Shown here: piece by piece, positions 44,002 through 53,799 of the stretch
Layout of the letters: every line of letters begins with the position of its first letter
Position numbering within the stretch: the stretch's first letter is position 1
Origin: Flammeovirga sp. SJP92
GTDB taxonomy: Bacteria > Bacteroidota > Bacteroidia > Cytophagales > Flammeovirgaceae
DNA length: 64,000 bases
Direction: 5' to 3'
NCBI RefSeq assembly: GCF_001583495.1
Contig: NZ_LQAQ01000015.1
Coordinates: 124,001 to 188,000 of the forward strand
Translations under genes and position numbers: made by a program
The notes under the pieces: generated by a model
What the model was told of the DNA's origin: nothing
Databases searched by the model: none
What the model saw: only the letters and a program-made list of their open reading frames with translations

Positions 44002-46191
44002 ATGGCTAAACAGCGTTTTGATGCTTTAAAAGTGGTTGAACTAAGACAACCTATAAATGTTACCCCACCAAGCGAAAAAGTTTCAGACTATTTCGGTATA
44101 AATACTTTTGGTTTACATGTCATGAAAGAACAACTTTCGACTGACATCTATACCAGATTACAAAATGCTATCCATAAAGGAGAACAAATTGATGAAAATG
44201 TTGCTGACGCTGTAGCGACATCACTAAAAGCATGGGCTATCTCCAAAGGAGTAACCCATTATACACACTGGTTCCAACCTCTTACGGGATCTACAGCAGA
44301 AAAACATGATGCCTTTTTTGAAATGACCAACGATGGCACAGCTATCGAACGTTTCAAAGGAAGTGCATTGGTGAGACAAGAACCTGATGCTTCTTCCTTC
44401 CCAAGTGGAGGACTGAGACAAACTTTTGAAGCAAGAGGCTATACTGCATGGGACCCTACCTCACCTGCTTTTATCATTGAAAGCGGCAAAGGTAAAACGT
44501 TATGTATCCCTACTGTTTTTGTATCTTATACAGGTGAATCACTTGACAATAAAGCTCCCCTATTAAAGGCTTTGGAGCAAATTGACAAAACTGCTACTGC
44601 TGTATGTCAGATTTTTGATAGAAGTATAGAAAAAGTTCAAGCTACTTTAGGCACTGAACAGGAGTTTTTCTTGATTGATAAAGCGTTAGCTGATGCTAGA
44701 CCTGATATTTTATTGACAGGAAAAACTTTATTTGGTAGAACTCCTCCAAAAGGACAGCAATTAGATGACCACTACTTTGGTGCAATTCCTTCTAGGGTTT
44801 CAAGATTTCTTCAGGCCTTAGAAATTGAAGCTTACAAGTTAGGTATTCCAATCAAAACACGCCACAATGAGGTTGCTCCTAGTCAATTTGAGGTTGCACC
44901 GATTTTTGAAGAAGTGAATGTCGCCAATGACCATAATCAATTATTGATGGATTTGATGAGAAAAGTAGCTTCTCGTCATAATTTCAGAGTATTATTTCAT
45001 GAAAAGCCATTTGAAGGGTTAAATGGAAGTGGAAAACACAATAACTGGTCATTACTGACAGATAAAGGTAAAAACCTATTACAACCTAGTACTAAAGCGA
45101 AGGAAAATTTAATCTTTATCACATTCTTTATCAACATTTTAAAAGCTGTTTATGATAATGCAGATCTTTTAAGAGCTTCGATTGCATCCGCTAGTAATGA
45201 TTATCGTTTAGGTGCTAATGAAGCTCCACCTCCAATTATTTCTGCATTTATTGGTACACAGTTATACAATGTATTGACTGAGTTAGAAAATAATGGTGAT
45301 ATTAAGGTAAAGAAAGGAGATAATATCTATATGAAATTAGGTATCAATAAAATACCTCCAATTCTTTTAGATAATACAGACCGAAACAGAACTTCTCCTT
45401 TTGCTTTTACCGGAAATAAATTTGAATTTAGAGCTGTAGGTTCTAATGCAAATAATGCTAGAGCAATGACTGTTTTGAATGTGGCTGTAGCCAATCAATT
45501 GGAGCTCTTCAAACGTGAAGTTGACAAGCTGATTGAGCAAGACGAAAAGAAAGAAGTTGCAATTATTGACATTCTTAGATCTTATATCCCTTCACTTAAA
45601 AAGGTTGTATTTGAAGGTAATGGCTATGGTGAAGAATGGGTACAGGAAGCAAAAAGAAGAGGTCTTTCTAACTTTAGAGATACCCCAAGAGCTTTACAAG
45701 TACTGAAAAAAGCTGCTACTTCCCGCCTATTTAAGAGAATGAAAATCATGACTCAAGCTGAGCTTTTTGCCCGTCATGAAATTCGTTTAGAAAATTATAC
45801 TAGAAAGATGCAAATCGAATCTAGAGTAATGGCTGATCTTGCTTTGAATCATATTTGTCCAACTGCAATTCGATATCAAAATATGTTGATTGACAATGTA
45901 AAAGGTTTAAGGGATATTGGACTTGAAGATGAGACAGAAGAAATCATGAACTCCATCCGAAAAGTATCTAAACACCTTACTCAAGTAAAAAAACTGAGTC
46001 ATGAGATGACACAGGAACGTAAGCGAATCAATGCAATTGAAAGTACTGAGGAGAAAGCGATTGCTTACTGTGATGAAATCAAGGAGAAATATTTTGAGGA
46101 ATTGAGATGGCATGTCGACAAATTGGAAACAATGATTGACGACGAAATGTGGCCATTACCAAAATACAGGGAGTTATTATTTTTAAGATAA
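44002..46191 (+). CDS. glnN: Glutamine synthetase type III
   Basis: 729 residues, the usual length of GSIII. Recognisable features include the N-terminal SDYFGINTFG, HWFQPLTGSTAEKHDAF, GTEQEFFLID, KTRHNEVAPSQFEVAP and HEKPFEGLNGSGKHNNWSL, the last two being ATP/glutamate-metal site motifs. The protein makes glutamine from glutamate, ammonia and ATP in the cytoplasm, and would assimilate the ammonia derived from nitrate. The gene is single and ends with a terminator that also faces sufD. GlnN-type enzymes are typical of Bacteroidota. Its upstream region shares a motif with the nitrate operon. Confidence 0.95.
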   Translation: MAKQRFDALKVVELRQPINVTPPSEKVSDYFGINTFGLHVMKEQLSTDIYTRLQNAIHKGEQIDENVADAVATSLKAWAISKGVTHYTHWFQPLTGSTAEKHDAFFEMTNDGTAIERFKGSALVRQEPDASSFPSGGLRQTFEARGYTAWDPTSPAFIIESGKGKTLCIPTVFVSYTGESLDNKAPLLKALEQIDKTATAVCQIFDRSIEKVQATLGTEQEFFLIDKALADARPDILLTGKTLFGRTPPKGQQLDDHYFGAIPSRVSRFLQALEIEAYKLGIPIKTRHNEVAPSQFEVAPIFEEVNVANDHNQLLMDLMRKVASRHNFRVLFHEKPFEGLNGSGKHNNWSLLTDKGKNLLQPSTKAKENLIFITFFINILKAVYDNADLLRASIASASNDYRLGANEAPPPIISAFIGTQLYNVLTELENNGDIKVKKGDNIYMKLGINKIPPILLDNTDRNRTSPFAFTGNKFEFRAVGSNANNARAMTVLNVAVANQLELFKREVDKLIEQDEKKEVAIIDILRSYIPSLKKVVFEGNGYGEEWVQEAKRRGLSNFRDTPRALQVLKKAATSRLFKRMKIMTQAELFARHEIRLENYTRKMQIESRVMADLALNHICPTAIRYQNMLIDNVKGLRDIGLEDETEEIMNSIRKVSKHLTQVKKLSHEMTQERKRINAIESTEEKAIAYCDEIKEKYFEELRWHVDKLETMIDDEMWPLPKYRELLFLR

Positions 46192-46207
46192 TACCAACTA
46201 CACAACA

Positions 46208-46246
46208 AAAAAGCGGAATACCTCAAAATGAAGTATTCCGCTTTTT
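46208..46246. terminator. Bidirectional terminator between glnN and sufD
   Basis: AAAAAGCGGAATAC (46208-46221) and GTATTCCGCTTTTT (46233-46246) form a 14-bp stem. A-run and T-run on opposite sides serve both convergent genes. Confidence 0.9.
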
Positions 46247-46265
46247 ACTTATAAACTTTTCTAGC

Positions 46266-47561
46266 TTAGATTAAATCATAACCCATTTCTGTTGCTACAA
46301 TTTTCTCTACTAGTGCTCTTACATTATCATTAGAGATCTTTTCGATAACGTCACCAGCAAAAGCATAGATTAACAAACCTCTAGCTTTGTCTTCTGGAAT
46401 ACCCCTAGCTCTTAAATAGAACATTGGCTCTTCATCAAGAGCACCTACTGTACATCCATGAGAGCAAGAAACATCATCAGCCCAGATTTCTAACTGTGGT
46501 TTTGTATCCACAACTGCATCTTGAGATAATAAAATATTTTTGTTCGATTGGAATGCGTTTGTTTTTTGAGCATCCTCTCTTACAAAGATTTTACCGTTGA
46601 AAACACCTTTTGATTTTTCTGACAAAATACCTTTATATAATTCATTACTGTATGAATTTGGCATTTTATGGTCTACCATTGTATGGTTATCTACCAAAGT
46701 TTTACCTTTCACTAGATATAAACCTGTCATTAAACCTTCACAGTGCTCACCTAAAGCAATATTCAAGTTGTTTCTTACAATATGACCACCAGTGGTGATA
46801 GTAATATTATGGTAAACACTATTGTCAGCTTGTTGTGCTTCAGAAAGTGTCACTAAAGAAGTATTCTCAACCTCATCCTGAAGTTTTAAATGACTCAAGT
46901 TAGCTCTTTCTGCAACATTAACTTCAGCAACACTATTGATCAACACTGAATCACCATTGATTACAGCATTTCTTTCAATGATACTTGCTTGAGCACCTTC
47001 TTCAAGAATTGCCAAAACTCTTGGCTGAACAACAATATTATCACCTGAAACAACATTCAAGAACATTAAAGGTGTTTCAGACAATGCATTTCTTTTTGCA
47101 TAAACAAAACCACCTTCAACTACTGAAGCTGTATTCACACCTACGAAAGGCAAAGAGTTATCGGCATATTTACCTAAGTGGGCTAACACTAAGTCTTGAT
47201 GCTTTTCAATTGCTTCACTTAAAGGTGCTACGATTACTTTTTCTGTTGATGTAAAAGATGACAATGAAGCATTATAAACACCGTTTACAAATACCATTAC
47301 ATCAGTACCTTCAATCAAATACTCTTGAATATCTGATGCGGTAACATTTACGTCATTAGAAAAAGAATAAGTATTGCTTACTAACTTTTTGATGTTAGTG
47401 TACTTCCATTCTTCATGTTGAATAGAAGGAAAATCTGAAGATGCAAAAGTTTCAGCCGCTTCAGTTCTTAGTTGAACCAAAGCAGGAACTTTTTCAATTG
47501 TATCTTCAATATATGACAGTGCATTATTTTTTAATGCAGCATTTTCAATTACTATACTCAT
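46266..47561 (-). CDS. sufD: Fe-S cluster assembly protein SufD
   Basis: 431 residues from the ATG at 47561. A longer frame would overlap sufC and add a peptide unrelated to SufD. Family features: FPSIQHEEWKYTNIKKL, then the parallel beta-helix core, and the C-terminal CSHGCTVGALDEEPMFYLRARGI motif with the conserved Cys and His. SufD is part of the SufBCD scaffold that assembles Fe-S clusters. It follows sufC after 14 bp. Rich Fe-S use (nitrate reductase, BFD, rubredoxin) is nearby but not functionally tied. Confidence 0.92.
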   Translation of the reverse strand: MSIVIENAALKNNALSYIEDTIEKVPALVQLRTEAAETFASSDFPSIQHEEWKYTNIKKLVSNTYSFSNDVNVTASDIQEYLIEGTDVMVFVNGVYNASLSSFTSTEKVIVAPLSEAIEKHQDLVLAHLGKYADNSLPFVGVNTASVVEGGFVYAKRNALSETPLMFLNVVSGDNIVVQPRVLAILEEGAQASIIERNAVINGDSVLINSVAEVNVAERANLSHLKLQDEVENTSLVTLSEAQQADNSVYHNITITTGGHIVRNNLNIALGEHCEGLMTGLYLVKGKTLVDNHTMVDHKMPNSYSNELYKGILSEKSKGVFNGKIFVREDAQKTNAFQSNKNILLSQDAVVDTKPQLEIWADDVSCSHGCTVGALDEEPMFYLRARGIPEDKARGLLIYAFAGDVIEKISNDNVRALVEKIVATEMGYDLI

Positions 47562-47575
47562 CTTTCTAAAGGGGA

Positions 47576-48334
47576 TTAGTTTTGACCTTCCACTTCTTGG
47601 ATGATCCAATCGTAACCTTTCTCTTCTAATTCAAGAGCAAGTTCTTTCGTACCTGATTTCACAATTTTTCCTTTGTATAATACGTGTACAAAATCAGGAA
47701 CAATATAATCTAGTAATCTTTGGTAGTGAGTTACTACAACAAATGAGCGGTTGCCATCACGTAAAGTATTCACACCATTTGCTACAATTCTTAACGCGTC
47801 AATATCCAAACCTGAATCAGTCTCGTCAAGGATTGCTAACTTAGGATCAAGCATTGCCATATGGAAAATCTCGTTTCTTTTCTTCTCACCACCAGAGAAA
47901 CCTTCATTTAAAGATCTACCCATTAATGATTTATCAATAGAAACGATTTGCATCTTCTCTTTCATTTCTTTCATGAAGTTGGCTGCATTATAAGGTTCTT
48001 CACCTCTTGCTTTTCTCACTTCATTTACGGCTGTTCTCAAGAAGTTAGTATTACTAACACCAGGGATTTCTACTGGATATTGAAATGCTAAGAAAAGTCC
48101 TTTCTGTGCTCTTACTTCAGGTGCCATTTCTAACAAATCCTCACCATCAAAATCAACCTCACCACCTTCTACTTCGTAATCCTCTCTACCGGCTAAAACA
48201 GAAGCTAAAGTACTTTTTCCAGAACCGTTAGGTCCCATGATCGCATGTACTTCGCCTGGTTTAATCTCTAAATTAATCCCTTTAAGAATCTCTTTGTCTT
48301 CAATCGAAGATTTCAGATCGTTGATCTTCAACAT
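47576..48334 (-). CDS. sufC: Fe-S assembly ATPase SufC
   Basis: 252 residues, an ABC-type ATPase: Walker [11 protein letters not shown]-loop region FLAFQYP, signature SGGEKKRNE, Walker [13 protein letters not shown] and H-loop VVTHYQR. It powers the SufBCD complex. It is the first gene of a sufC-sufD unit, with a -7 box (TAAATTTG, minus strand) about 100 bp upstream. No sufB gene precedes it here, so the scaffold protein must be elsewhere. Confidence 0.95.
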   Translation of the reverse strand: MLKINDLKSSIEDKEILKGINLEIKPGEVHAIMGPNGSGKSTLASVLAGREDYEVEGGEVDFDGEDLLEMAPEVRAQKGLFLAFQYPVEIPGVSNTNFLRTAVNEVRKARGEEPYNAANFMKEMKEKMQIVSIDKSLMGRSLNEGFSGGEKKRNEIFHMAMLDPKLAILDETDSGLDIDALRIVANGVNTLRDGNRSFVVVTHYQRLLDYIVPDFVHVLYKGKIVKSGTKELALELEEKGYDWIIQEVEGQN

Positions 48335-48432
48335 ATTTCTTTATGATTTTATTAATCGAAAATTTGTTTACTATAACTACCGATAGTATACTATTGTTTT
48401 TACTTATAAAAGTAGTAGCTTAATTCGGCTTG

Positions 48433-48463
48433 CAAATTTATTTAGAATTTTTTTAAATAGGAA
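48433..48463 (-). promoter_or_regulatory. Candidate promoter of sufCD
   Basis: On the minus strand, TAAATTTG (48440 down to 48433) is a perfect Bacteroidota -7 box. The -33 position, 20 bp upstream (48461-48463), reads TTC instead of TTG. The leader before the sufC start would be about 90 nt. Confidence 0.55.
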
Positions 48464-48724
48464 CATATTTACGAATTATCCTGCTACTTTTGCATAAATT
48501 TTTTCATGAAAAAAGGTAACGCCACAGACATTACCTTTAGTCCTGTAAATATGAAAATGAAAAAAATTTAAATCAAACCAAATGTGACGAGAACTTTTGC
48601 AATGATCGGAATCATTTTAGTTTTCATCAGCGGTACAAAGTTAATATTTTTCGTCTAATTTGAAGATTTTTATCATCATTTTAAGTTTATTTACAATTAT
48701 ATTTAGACATTTAATCATAAAATT

Positions 48725-49132
48725 ATGCTTTCAATTGGAGATAACTACGTTACAAACTTTAGTTTTACTCAGGAGCAAGTGAATGCCTTTGCAGAATTAA
48801 CAGGAGACACCAACCCTATTCACATTGATGAAGAGTTTGCTTCAAAGACTCCTTTCAAGAAACCAATCATGCACGGTTTTCTGTCTGCTAGTATTTTTTC
48901 TAGGGTTTTGGGAACTGAATTCCCTGGCAATGGGTCAGTTTATTTATCCCAGCAAATGGATTTTCTTAGACCTATGTTCGTAGAAGAAGAATATGAAGCA
49001 AGTTTTGAAATCACAGACATTGATACTAGAAGAAAAACAGCTATCATAAAAACTATAATTACCTCTATTGCAAATAAAAAAGTATTAGTAAAAGGTGAAG
49101 CTAAAATCATGCATAAGGAACTGATTGCATAA
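48725..49132 (+). CDS. MaoC-like (R)-specific enoyl-CoA hydratase
   Basis: 135 residues with a single hot-dog fold and hydratase-2 motif GDTNPIHIDEEFASKTPFKKPIMHG, where Asp and His are the catalytic pair. The length is that of PhaJ-like monomers. It would hydrate enoyl-CoA to (R)-3-hydroxyacyl-CoA, or act in a related reaction. No PHA or fatty acid genes adjoin. A TACTTTTG box at 48485-48492 (plus strand) could be its distant promoter. Confidence 0.85.
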   Translation: MLSIGDNYVTNFSFTQEQVNAFAELTGDTNPIHIDEEFASKTPFKKPIMHGFLSASIFSRVLGTEFPGNGSVYLSQQMDFLRPMFVEEEYEASFEITDIDTRRKTAIIKTIITSIANKKVLVKGEAKIMHKELIA

Positions 49133-49223
49133 CCAACCCCTTATCTTATTGTTTTTCCTTTGACTAGAACTTTCGAATAAATATTACTCTTTATTAAAAT
49201 TTTTCATTCAATTTTTTTCGACT

Positions 49224-50117
49224 ATGCCTAAAATTAACAAATTTAGAAATACCACTCTTTATGGGATATTCAATTATAAAGGATACCTGTTAAAGCAACT
49301 AGCACTGGATTTAATATGGATAACTATTCCAACAACAATATTATGTGCCATTCATGAGTTCAAACATTTTGATATTGGTATGAACTTCTCACTTCCGGGA
49401 TTAATGGGTGCCATCTTAGGTATTTTATTAGTATTCAGAAATAATACTGCATATGACCGATGGTGGGAAGCACGAAAAGTACTTGGCGGATTAGTGAATA
49501 CATCCAGAAATTATGCACTTCAAGTACATTCAATGTTGAGTGATAGTGATGAAAAGAAAGACCTAATGAAATTGATCGCTTCTTTTCCATATGTTTTGAA
49601 GGAACATTTGAGAGACGGTGTTGTTTTTAGTGAGATTGAATTTGTAGGTGAAAAATTATTGAATGAATTAAAGAGATGGGATCATGTTCCTAATGCAGTG
49701 AATTCATATATTCAAGAGAAACTAAAAATCGCTCTTAATAGAGGTGACATCACAGATTTTCAATTCTTAAAATTAATTGAAAATAGTGACGAACTGATTG
49801 ACATAATGGGTAAATGTGAGAGAATTAAAAACACTCCAATGCCTGAGTCACATACTTTTTTATTAAGACTTTATATTTGGGTATATGCTATTATTATTCC
49901 ATTTGGTTTAATAGATACATTAGGTTGGTGGACCATTCTTGCAGTAGTAATGGTTTATTATGTTGCAATGAGTATTGTAACAATATCGGAGGAAATTGAA
50001 GAGCCATTTGGCACTGACCCTAATGACTTACCAACAGATAAGATTGCTCAAAATATTTATAATAATATTCAGGAAATTCAATTCAAATCAACTGAATATT
50101 CAACGTACAATCCATAA
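49224..50117 (+). CDS. Bestrophin-family membrane channel
   Basis: 297 residues with bestrophin (UPF0187) features: GILLVFRNNTAYDRWWEARKVLGGLVN (the R-N-x-x-A-x-x-R-W-W-E core) and EEIEEPFGTDPNDLPTD near the C-terminus. About four TM segments. Bacterial bestrophins are proposed anion or cation channels. Its stop overlaps the next gene's ATG by one base, so it starts a bestrophin-ArsC-like-ruvX-def run. Confidence 0.88.
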   Translation: MPKINKFRNTTLYGIFNYKGYLLKQLALDLIWITIPTTILCAIHEFKHFDIGMNFSLPGLMGAILGILLVFRNNTAYDRWWEARKVLGGLVNTSRNYALQVHSMLSDSDEKKDLMKLIASFPYVLKEHLRDGVVFSEIEFVGEKLLNELKRWDHVPNAVNSYIQEKLKIALNRGDITDFQFLKLIENSDELIDIMGKCERIKNTPMPESHTFLLRLYIWVYAIIIPFGLIDTLGWWTILAVVMVYYVAMSIVTISEEIEEPFGTDPNDLPTDKIAQNIYNNIQEIQFKSTEYSTYNP

Positions 50118-50467
50118 TGGTAAAAATATATCACCTATCCACTTGCTCAACTTGCAAAAGAATTATTGAGGAGATTGGAAAAGAAAAATTTGATGTTTAT
50201 CAAGATATCAAAACAGAAAAAATCACTGAAGAGCAAATTGAAGAGATGCAGGCCTTAACAGGATCATATGAGGCTCTTTTCAGTAGAAGATCTAGACAGT
50301 TCAGACCTATGGGACTGCATGAAAAGGATTTATCTGAGAATGATTATAAATCGTTAATACTTCAAGAGTATTCTTTTTTAAAAAGACCTGTTATTATTGC
50401 AAATAATAAGATCTTTGTAGGTAATAGTAAAAAAGAAGTAGAAAAAGCAAAAGAAGCTTTAGTGTAA
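50117..50467 (+). CDS. ArsC/Spx-family thioredoxin-fold protein
   Basis: 116 residues with the N-terminal CSTCKR motif (Cys10 and Cys13) and the family's C-terminal half KSLILQEYSFLKRPVIIANNKIFVG, including a conserved RP. This fits the ArsC/Spx/YffB group. It could be an arsenate reductase or a YffB/Spx-like redox protein; the neighbours include no arsenic genes, so the name should stay general. It overlaps both adjoining genes by an A of TAATG. Confidence 0.8.
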   Translation: MVKIYHLSTCSTCKRIIEEIGKEKFDVYQDIKTEKITEEQIEEMQALTGSYEALFSRRSRQFRPMGLHEKDLSENDYKSLILQEYSFLKRPVIIANNKIFVGNSKKEVEKAKEALV

Positions 50468-50883
50468 TGGGAAGAATTTTGGCAATTGATTATGGTACAA
50501 AAAGAACTGGATTTGCAGTCACTGATCCACTTAAGATCATCGCATCTTCATTAGAAACAGTTCAAACCAATGTGGCAATGCAATACATCAAAGATTATAT
50601 CAATAAAGAAGATGTAGAGTGTTTTGTAATGGGACTGCCTGTTGGGCTTGATGGAAAAGAAACAGACAATACTAAGCCTGCTCAATCTTTTGCCAACAAA
50701 CTAAAAAAGAACTTCCCTGATAAAATGGTGCATTTTGTAGACGAACGTTTTACTTCCAAAATGGCTGAAGCGTCAATGATTGCTGGCGGTATGAAAAAGA
50801 AAGACCGTAGAGTCAAAGGAAACGTAGACAAAATTAGCGCTGCTATTATCTTGCAATCTTATTTAGAACAAAATAGCATTTAG
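50467..50883 (+). CDS. ruvX: Holliday-junction resolvase-like protein RuvX (YqgF)
   Basis: 138 residues, RNase H-like fold: ILAIDYGTKRTGFAVTDP (first catalytic Asp), VMGLPVGLDGKE and FVDERFTSKMAE (Glu/Asp). The family acts in 16S rRNA 5' end maturation and possibly in junction processing. It overlaps the ArsC-like gene by one base and is followed 17 bp later by def. Confidence 0.92.
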   Translation: MGRILAIDYGTKRTGFAVTDPLKIIASSLETVQTNVAMQYIKDYINKEDVECFVMGLPVGLDGKETDNTKPAQSFANKLKKNFPDKMVHFVDERFTSKMAEASMIAGGMKKKDRRVKGNVDKISAAIILQSYLEQNSI

Positions 50884-50900
50884 AAAATTTAGATAAGTAT

Positions 50901-51461
50901 ATGATTTATCCTGTTGTCGCTTTTGGCGACCCTGTATTAAGAAAAGTTGCTAAGGATTTTAGTGAAGAAGAATTAAAAGAAGTCGGAACGCTTGTTACTG
51001 ACATGTTCGACACTATGGAAGGAGCTCATGGCGTAGGTCTTGCAGGTCCTCAAATTGGCAAAGCAAAAAGAATCTTTGTGATTGATTCCAACTTAATGAT
51101 TGATGAAGAGTCAGAAGAAAAAGGTTATAGAGGGGCCTTTATCAATGCTGAAATCATTGAGGAATGGGGAGATGAATTCACTATGGAAGAAGGATGTTTA
51201 AGTATTCCAGGTATCAACGGTGACGTTACTAGACCTTCTAGTTTAAAAATCAAATACCTTGATGAAGAACTTAACGAAAAAGAAGAAGAGTTCTCTGGAA
51301 TGACAGCAAGAGTTATTCAACATGAATACGATCACATTGAAGGTATATTATTCACAGATTACCTTACTCCTATCAAAAAAAGGTTAATCAAAAATAAGCT
51401 AAATAATATATCAAAAGGGAAAGCTCAGCACAGCTATAGAATGAAATTCCCTAAAAAATAA
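50901..51461 (+). CDS. def: Peptide deformylase
   Basis: 186 residues with the three PDF motifs: GVGLAGPQIG, EGCLSIP (metal Cys) and QHEYDHIEG (two metal His and catalytic Glu). It removes the formyl group from nascent proteins. Last gene of the bestrophin run; a terminator follows at once. Confidence 0.95.
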   Translation: MIYPVVAFGDPVLRKVAKDFSEEELKEVGTLVTDMFDTMEGAHGVGLAGPQIGKAKRIFVIDSNLMIDEESEEKGYRGAFINAEIIEEWGDEFTMEEGCLSIPGINGDVTRPSSLKIKYLDEELNEKEEEFSGMTARVIQHEYDHIEGILFTDYLTPIKKRLIKNKLNNISKGKAQHSYRMKFPKK

Positions 51462-51470
51462 TTAACTTTC

Positions 51471-51496
51471 AGCCACTCAATTATGAGTGGCTTTTT
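51471..51496 (+). terminator. Terminator of def
   Basis: AGCCACTC and GAGTGGCT, separated by 6 nt (AATTAT), then a run of T's. Confidence 0.88.
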
Positions 51497-51515
51497 TTAC
51501 GCAAAGATTTTTTAA

Positions 51516-52001
51516 ATGATGAAAAGACTAATAAATGCATTCCTAATTTTATTTCTCCTCAGCTGTTCCTCCGATGCTATCAATTGGACTACTCCAAATA
51601 GTCTGGACGACGATTTTATGAACCAAATCAACAAACATAGAGCGTCAGTTGATTTACCTGAACTAGAATTTAACCCCATCTTCTTTGAGCAAGCCAAAAG
51701 GTTTGCTGCTCAAATTGCTGACAATCCGCATATGAGAGAACAACTTACTAGAGAAGAAGAGCAAAATGGCAACTATAGTAAAGCTATCATAGCTCAAACA
51801 GGAGCCAATAGTGTGAGTGGATGTACTGGCTTTAGTGCCGCTATCAATCTTGACCCTACTACTGGTGTAGTGGAAGCAATGATAAGAAATTCATGTAAAA
51901 ATGTAATCGAAAGTAGAAATGCTAACACAATTGGTGGGGCTGTATTTCAAAATTCCAATACTGGTGATTATTTTTACGTAACTTTTATTGGTAGAATATA
52001 G
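51516..52001 (+). CDS. CAP/SCP-like lipoprotein
   Basis: 161 residues. Lipobox LLSCSS with Cys near residue 18 suggests outer- or inner-membrane attachment. The body has MNQINKHRASVDLPELEFNPIFFEQAKRFAAQIADN, the usual start of a CAP domain, and a C-terminal DYFYVTFIGRI strand as in the CAP family. It is short and not all CAP His/Glu residues are present. ATG at 51516 or 51519 are both possible. The next gene starts one base after its stop. Confidence 0.65.
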   Translation: MMKRLINAFLILFLLSCSSDAINWTTPNSLDDDFMNQINKHRASVDLPELEFNPIFFEQAKRFAAQIADNPHMREQLTREEEQNGNYSKAIIAQTGANSVSGCTGFSAAINLDPTTGVVEAMIRNSCKNVIESRNANTIGGAVFQNSNTGDYFYVTFIGRI

Positions 52002-52002
52002 C

Positions 52003-52794
52003 ATGAAGCATCAAGAGAACTTTAAAATTGCCATGGTTCAACACAATATAGATTGGATGAACCCTACTTCAAATTTTGCTACACTAGAGGAGAAGTTATG
52101 GCAAATTGATGATAAAGATATAGATTTAGTGGTTTTCCCTGAACTATTCACAACGGGATTCCATCAAACTGCAGCAGACCTTGCAGAACCTATTGGTCTT
52201 ACTACTACAAAATGGCTCTTACAGCAATCAAAAAGAATGAATGCCGCCATGATAGGCAGTTACCCTGTAAGACAAGACCGTAAAGTTTTTAACCGACTTT
52301 TATTTGTAAAGCCGGATGGAACTTTCTCCCATTATGACAAAAGGCACCTTTTCAGAATGGCTTCTGAACACATGACATTCACAGCAGGTAATTTCCAAGT
52401 TGTGGAAGAGTGGAAAGGTTGGAGAATCAACCCTATTATTTGTTATGACTTACGATTCCCTTTGTGGTGCAGAAACACCAATAATGATTATGATATATTG
52501 TTGTGCATAGCGAATTGGCCAAAACCTAGAATAGCTGCATGGCACACACTTTTAGCGGCAAGAGCTATTGAAAACCTAAGTTACACTGTTGGTGTAAATA
52601 GAACTGGCACTGACCCAAATGAAGTGATCTACAATGGTAATTCTGCGGTTTACAATCCGAAAGGAGAACTCTCAAATGAACTCAGTGATGAAGATGACAT
52701 TCAAATTGTCACTTTAAATTTCCAAAATGTACAGTCACTAAGAGAAAAGTTTCCAACTCATTTGGATGCAGACCATTTTAATTTACATTTATAG
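52003..52794 (+). CDS. Nitrilase-superfamily amidase (omega-amidase-like)
   Basis: 263 residues from the ATG at 52003, chosen over an in-frame TTG inside the upstream gene. Catalytic triad: Glu in VFPELFTTGF, Lys in YDKRHLFRMASEH, Cys in IICYDLRFPLWCRN. The R-M-A-S-E-H element and length match YafV/NIT2-like omega-amidases, which deaminate alpha-ketoglutaramate or ketosuccinamate in glutamine metabolism. The substrate is inferred. It is followed 9 bp later by the Na/Ca exchanger. Confidence 0.85.
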   Translation: MKHQENFKIAMVQHNIDWMNPTSNFATLEEKLWQIDDKDIDLVVFPELFTTGFHQTAADLAEPIGLTTTKWLLQQSKRMNAAMIGSYPVRQDRKVFNRLLFVKPDGTFSHYDKRHLFRMASEHMTFTAGNFQVVEEWKGWRINPIICYDLRFPLWCRNTNNDYDILLCIANWPKPRIAAWHTLLAARAIENLSYTVGVNRTGTDPNEVIYNGNSAVYNPKGELSNELSDEDDIQIVTLNFQNVQSLREKFPTHLDADHFNLHL

Positions 52795-52803
52795 ACTTAC
52801 TGA

Positions 52804-53790
52804 ATGGATTTCATTCTCCTTCATTTAATTATCAGTTCCGTTGGGGTAATACTGATGAGAAATGGTGCATTAATGCTATCAAAAGGTGCCACGGCACTAT
52901 CAACAAAGTCTCAATTTTCAGGACTGCGAGTTGGGCTTACAATTGTTGCACTCGGTACTTCAATACCTGAAGTTGCAGTATCATTAATTTCCACATTCAA
53001 AAATGAAGAAACCCTAGCATTCGGCACTTTAATCGGAAGTAATACATTTAATATAATTTTTGGCCTAGGTCTTACAACCTTTTTTATAAATATCAGGGTA
53101 TTTGCAAAGAGTATCTGGAGAGATCTGCTCTTTGCAATATTAGGAGGAATTCTACTTTTTATTCTTTTAAATAAGCAGTTGATCTTTAACATTGGAGCGA
53201 ATTATCTCACTAAGACCGATTCCTTAATTCTTCTTTTCTGTTTTTTACTATACTATTTACTTATTTTCACTAATAAAAAGTCAAGAAGAGAAATATCACT
53301 CCTAAATGCACAGAAGCATTCTTCTTTCCATGATTCAAATAAACAGGCTATAATAAGGAATATTGTAGTGGGTATATTAATCATCTGTGTTGGAGCTTAT
53401 ATTGTTGTCATTGAGGCTTTGTTATTGAGTTCTACAACTGTTCTAACATCAAGATTCATTGGTGTAAGTATAATGTCTATTTGCACCTCTTTACCCGAAA
53501 TAACAACAACACTTGTTGCAATGAAAAGAAGACGTCAAGATATTGCATTAGGTAATATTATGGGCTCTTACATCATCAATTTCTTATTTACCCCTTGCCT
53601 ATTAACAATTAAGGGTGAAGCCTTTTACGACTACACCCTTAACTATGATTTAATATTTTCAATATTAATCTGTATTCTTTGCGTTACATTAGTTTTATCA
53701 AGCAGATATTATATTCTTAATAAAATTACCTCGATTACGTTAATTACACTTGGAATACTCTACTACATTACAACCTACCTAAGAGGATAG
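52804..53790 (+). CDS. Sodium/calcium exchanger family membrane protein
   Basis: 328 residues with two duplicated alpha repeats: GLTIVALGTSIPEVAVSL with GSNTFNIIF in the first, GVSIMSICTSLPEITTTL with GNIMGSYIINF in the second. About ten TM segments are visible. This is the YrbG/K-dependent Na+/Ca2+ exchanger type. It converges with the DUF4290 gene, 9 bp apart, with no obvious terminator between. Confidence 0.88.
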   Translation: MDFILLHLIISSVGVILMRNGALMLSKGATALSTKSQFSGLRVGLTIVALGTSIPEVAVSLISTFKNEETLAFGTLIGSNTFNIIFGLGLTTFFINIRVFAKSIWRDLLFAILGGILLFILLNKQLIFNIGANYLTKTDSLILLFCFLLYYLLIFTNKKSRREISLLNAQKHSSFHDSNKQAIIRNIVVGILIICVGAYIVVIEALLLSSTTVLTSRFIGVSIMSICTSLPEITTTLVAMKRRRQDIALGNIMGSYIINFLFTPCLLTIKGEAFYDYTLNYDLIFSILICILCVTLVLSSRYYILNKITSITLITLGILYYITTYLRG

Positions 53791-53799
53791 ATCATAATA

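Noticed and set aside
46266-47609. Longer SufD start at 47609
   Set aside because: The extra 16 residues overlap sufC and do not look like SufD.
50117-50467. Naming the ArsC/Spx-family gene as arsenate reductase
   Set aside because: No arsenic resistance genes nearby; family members have several different functions.
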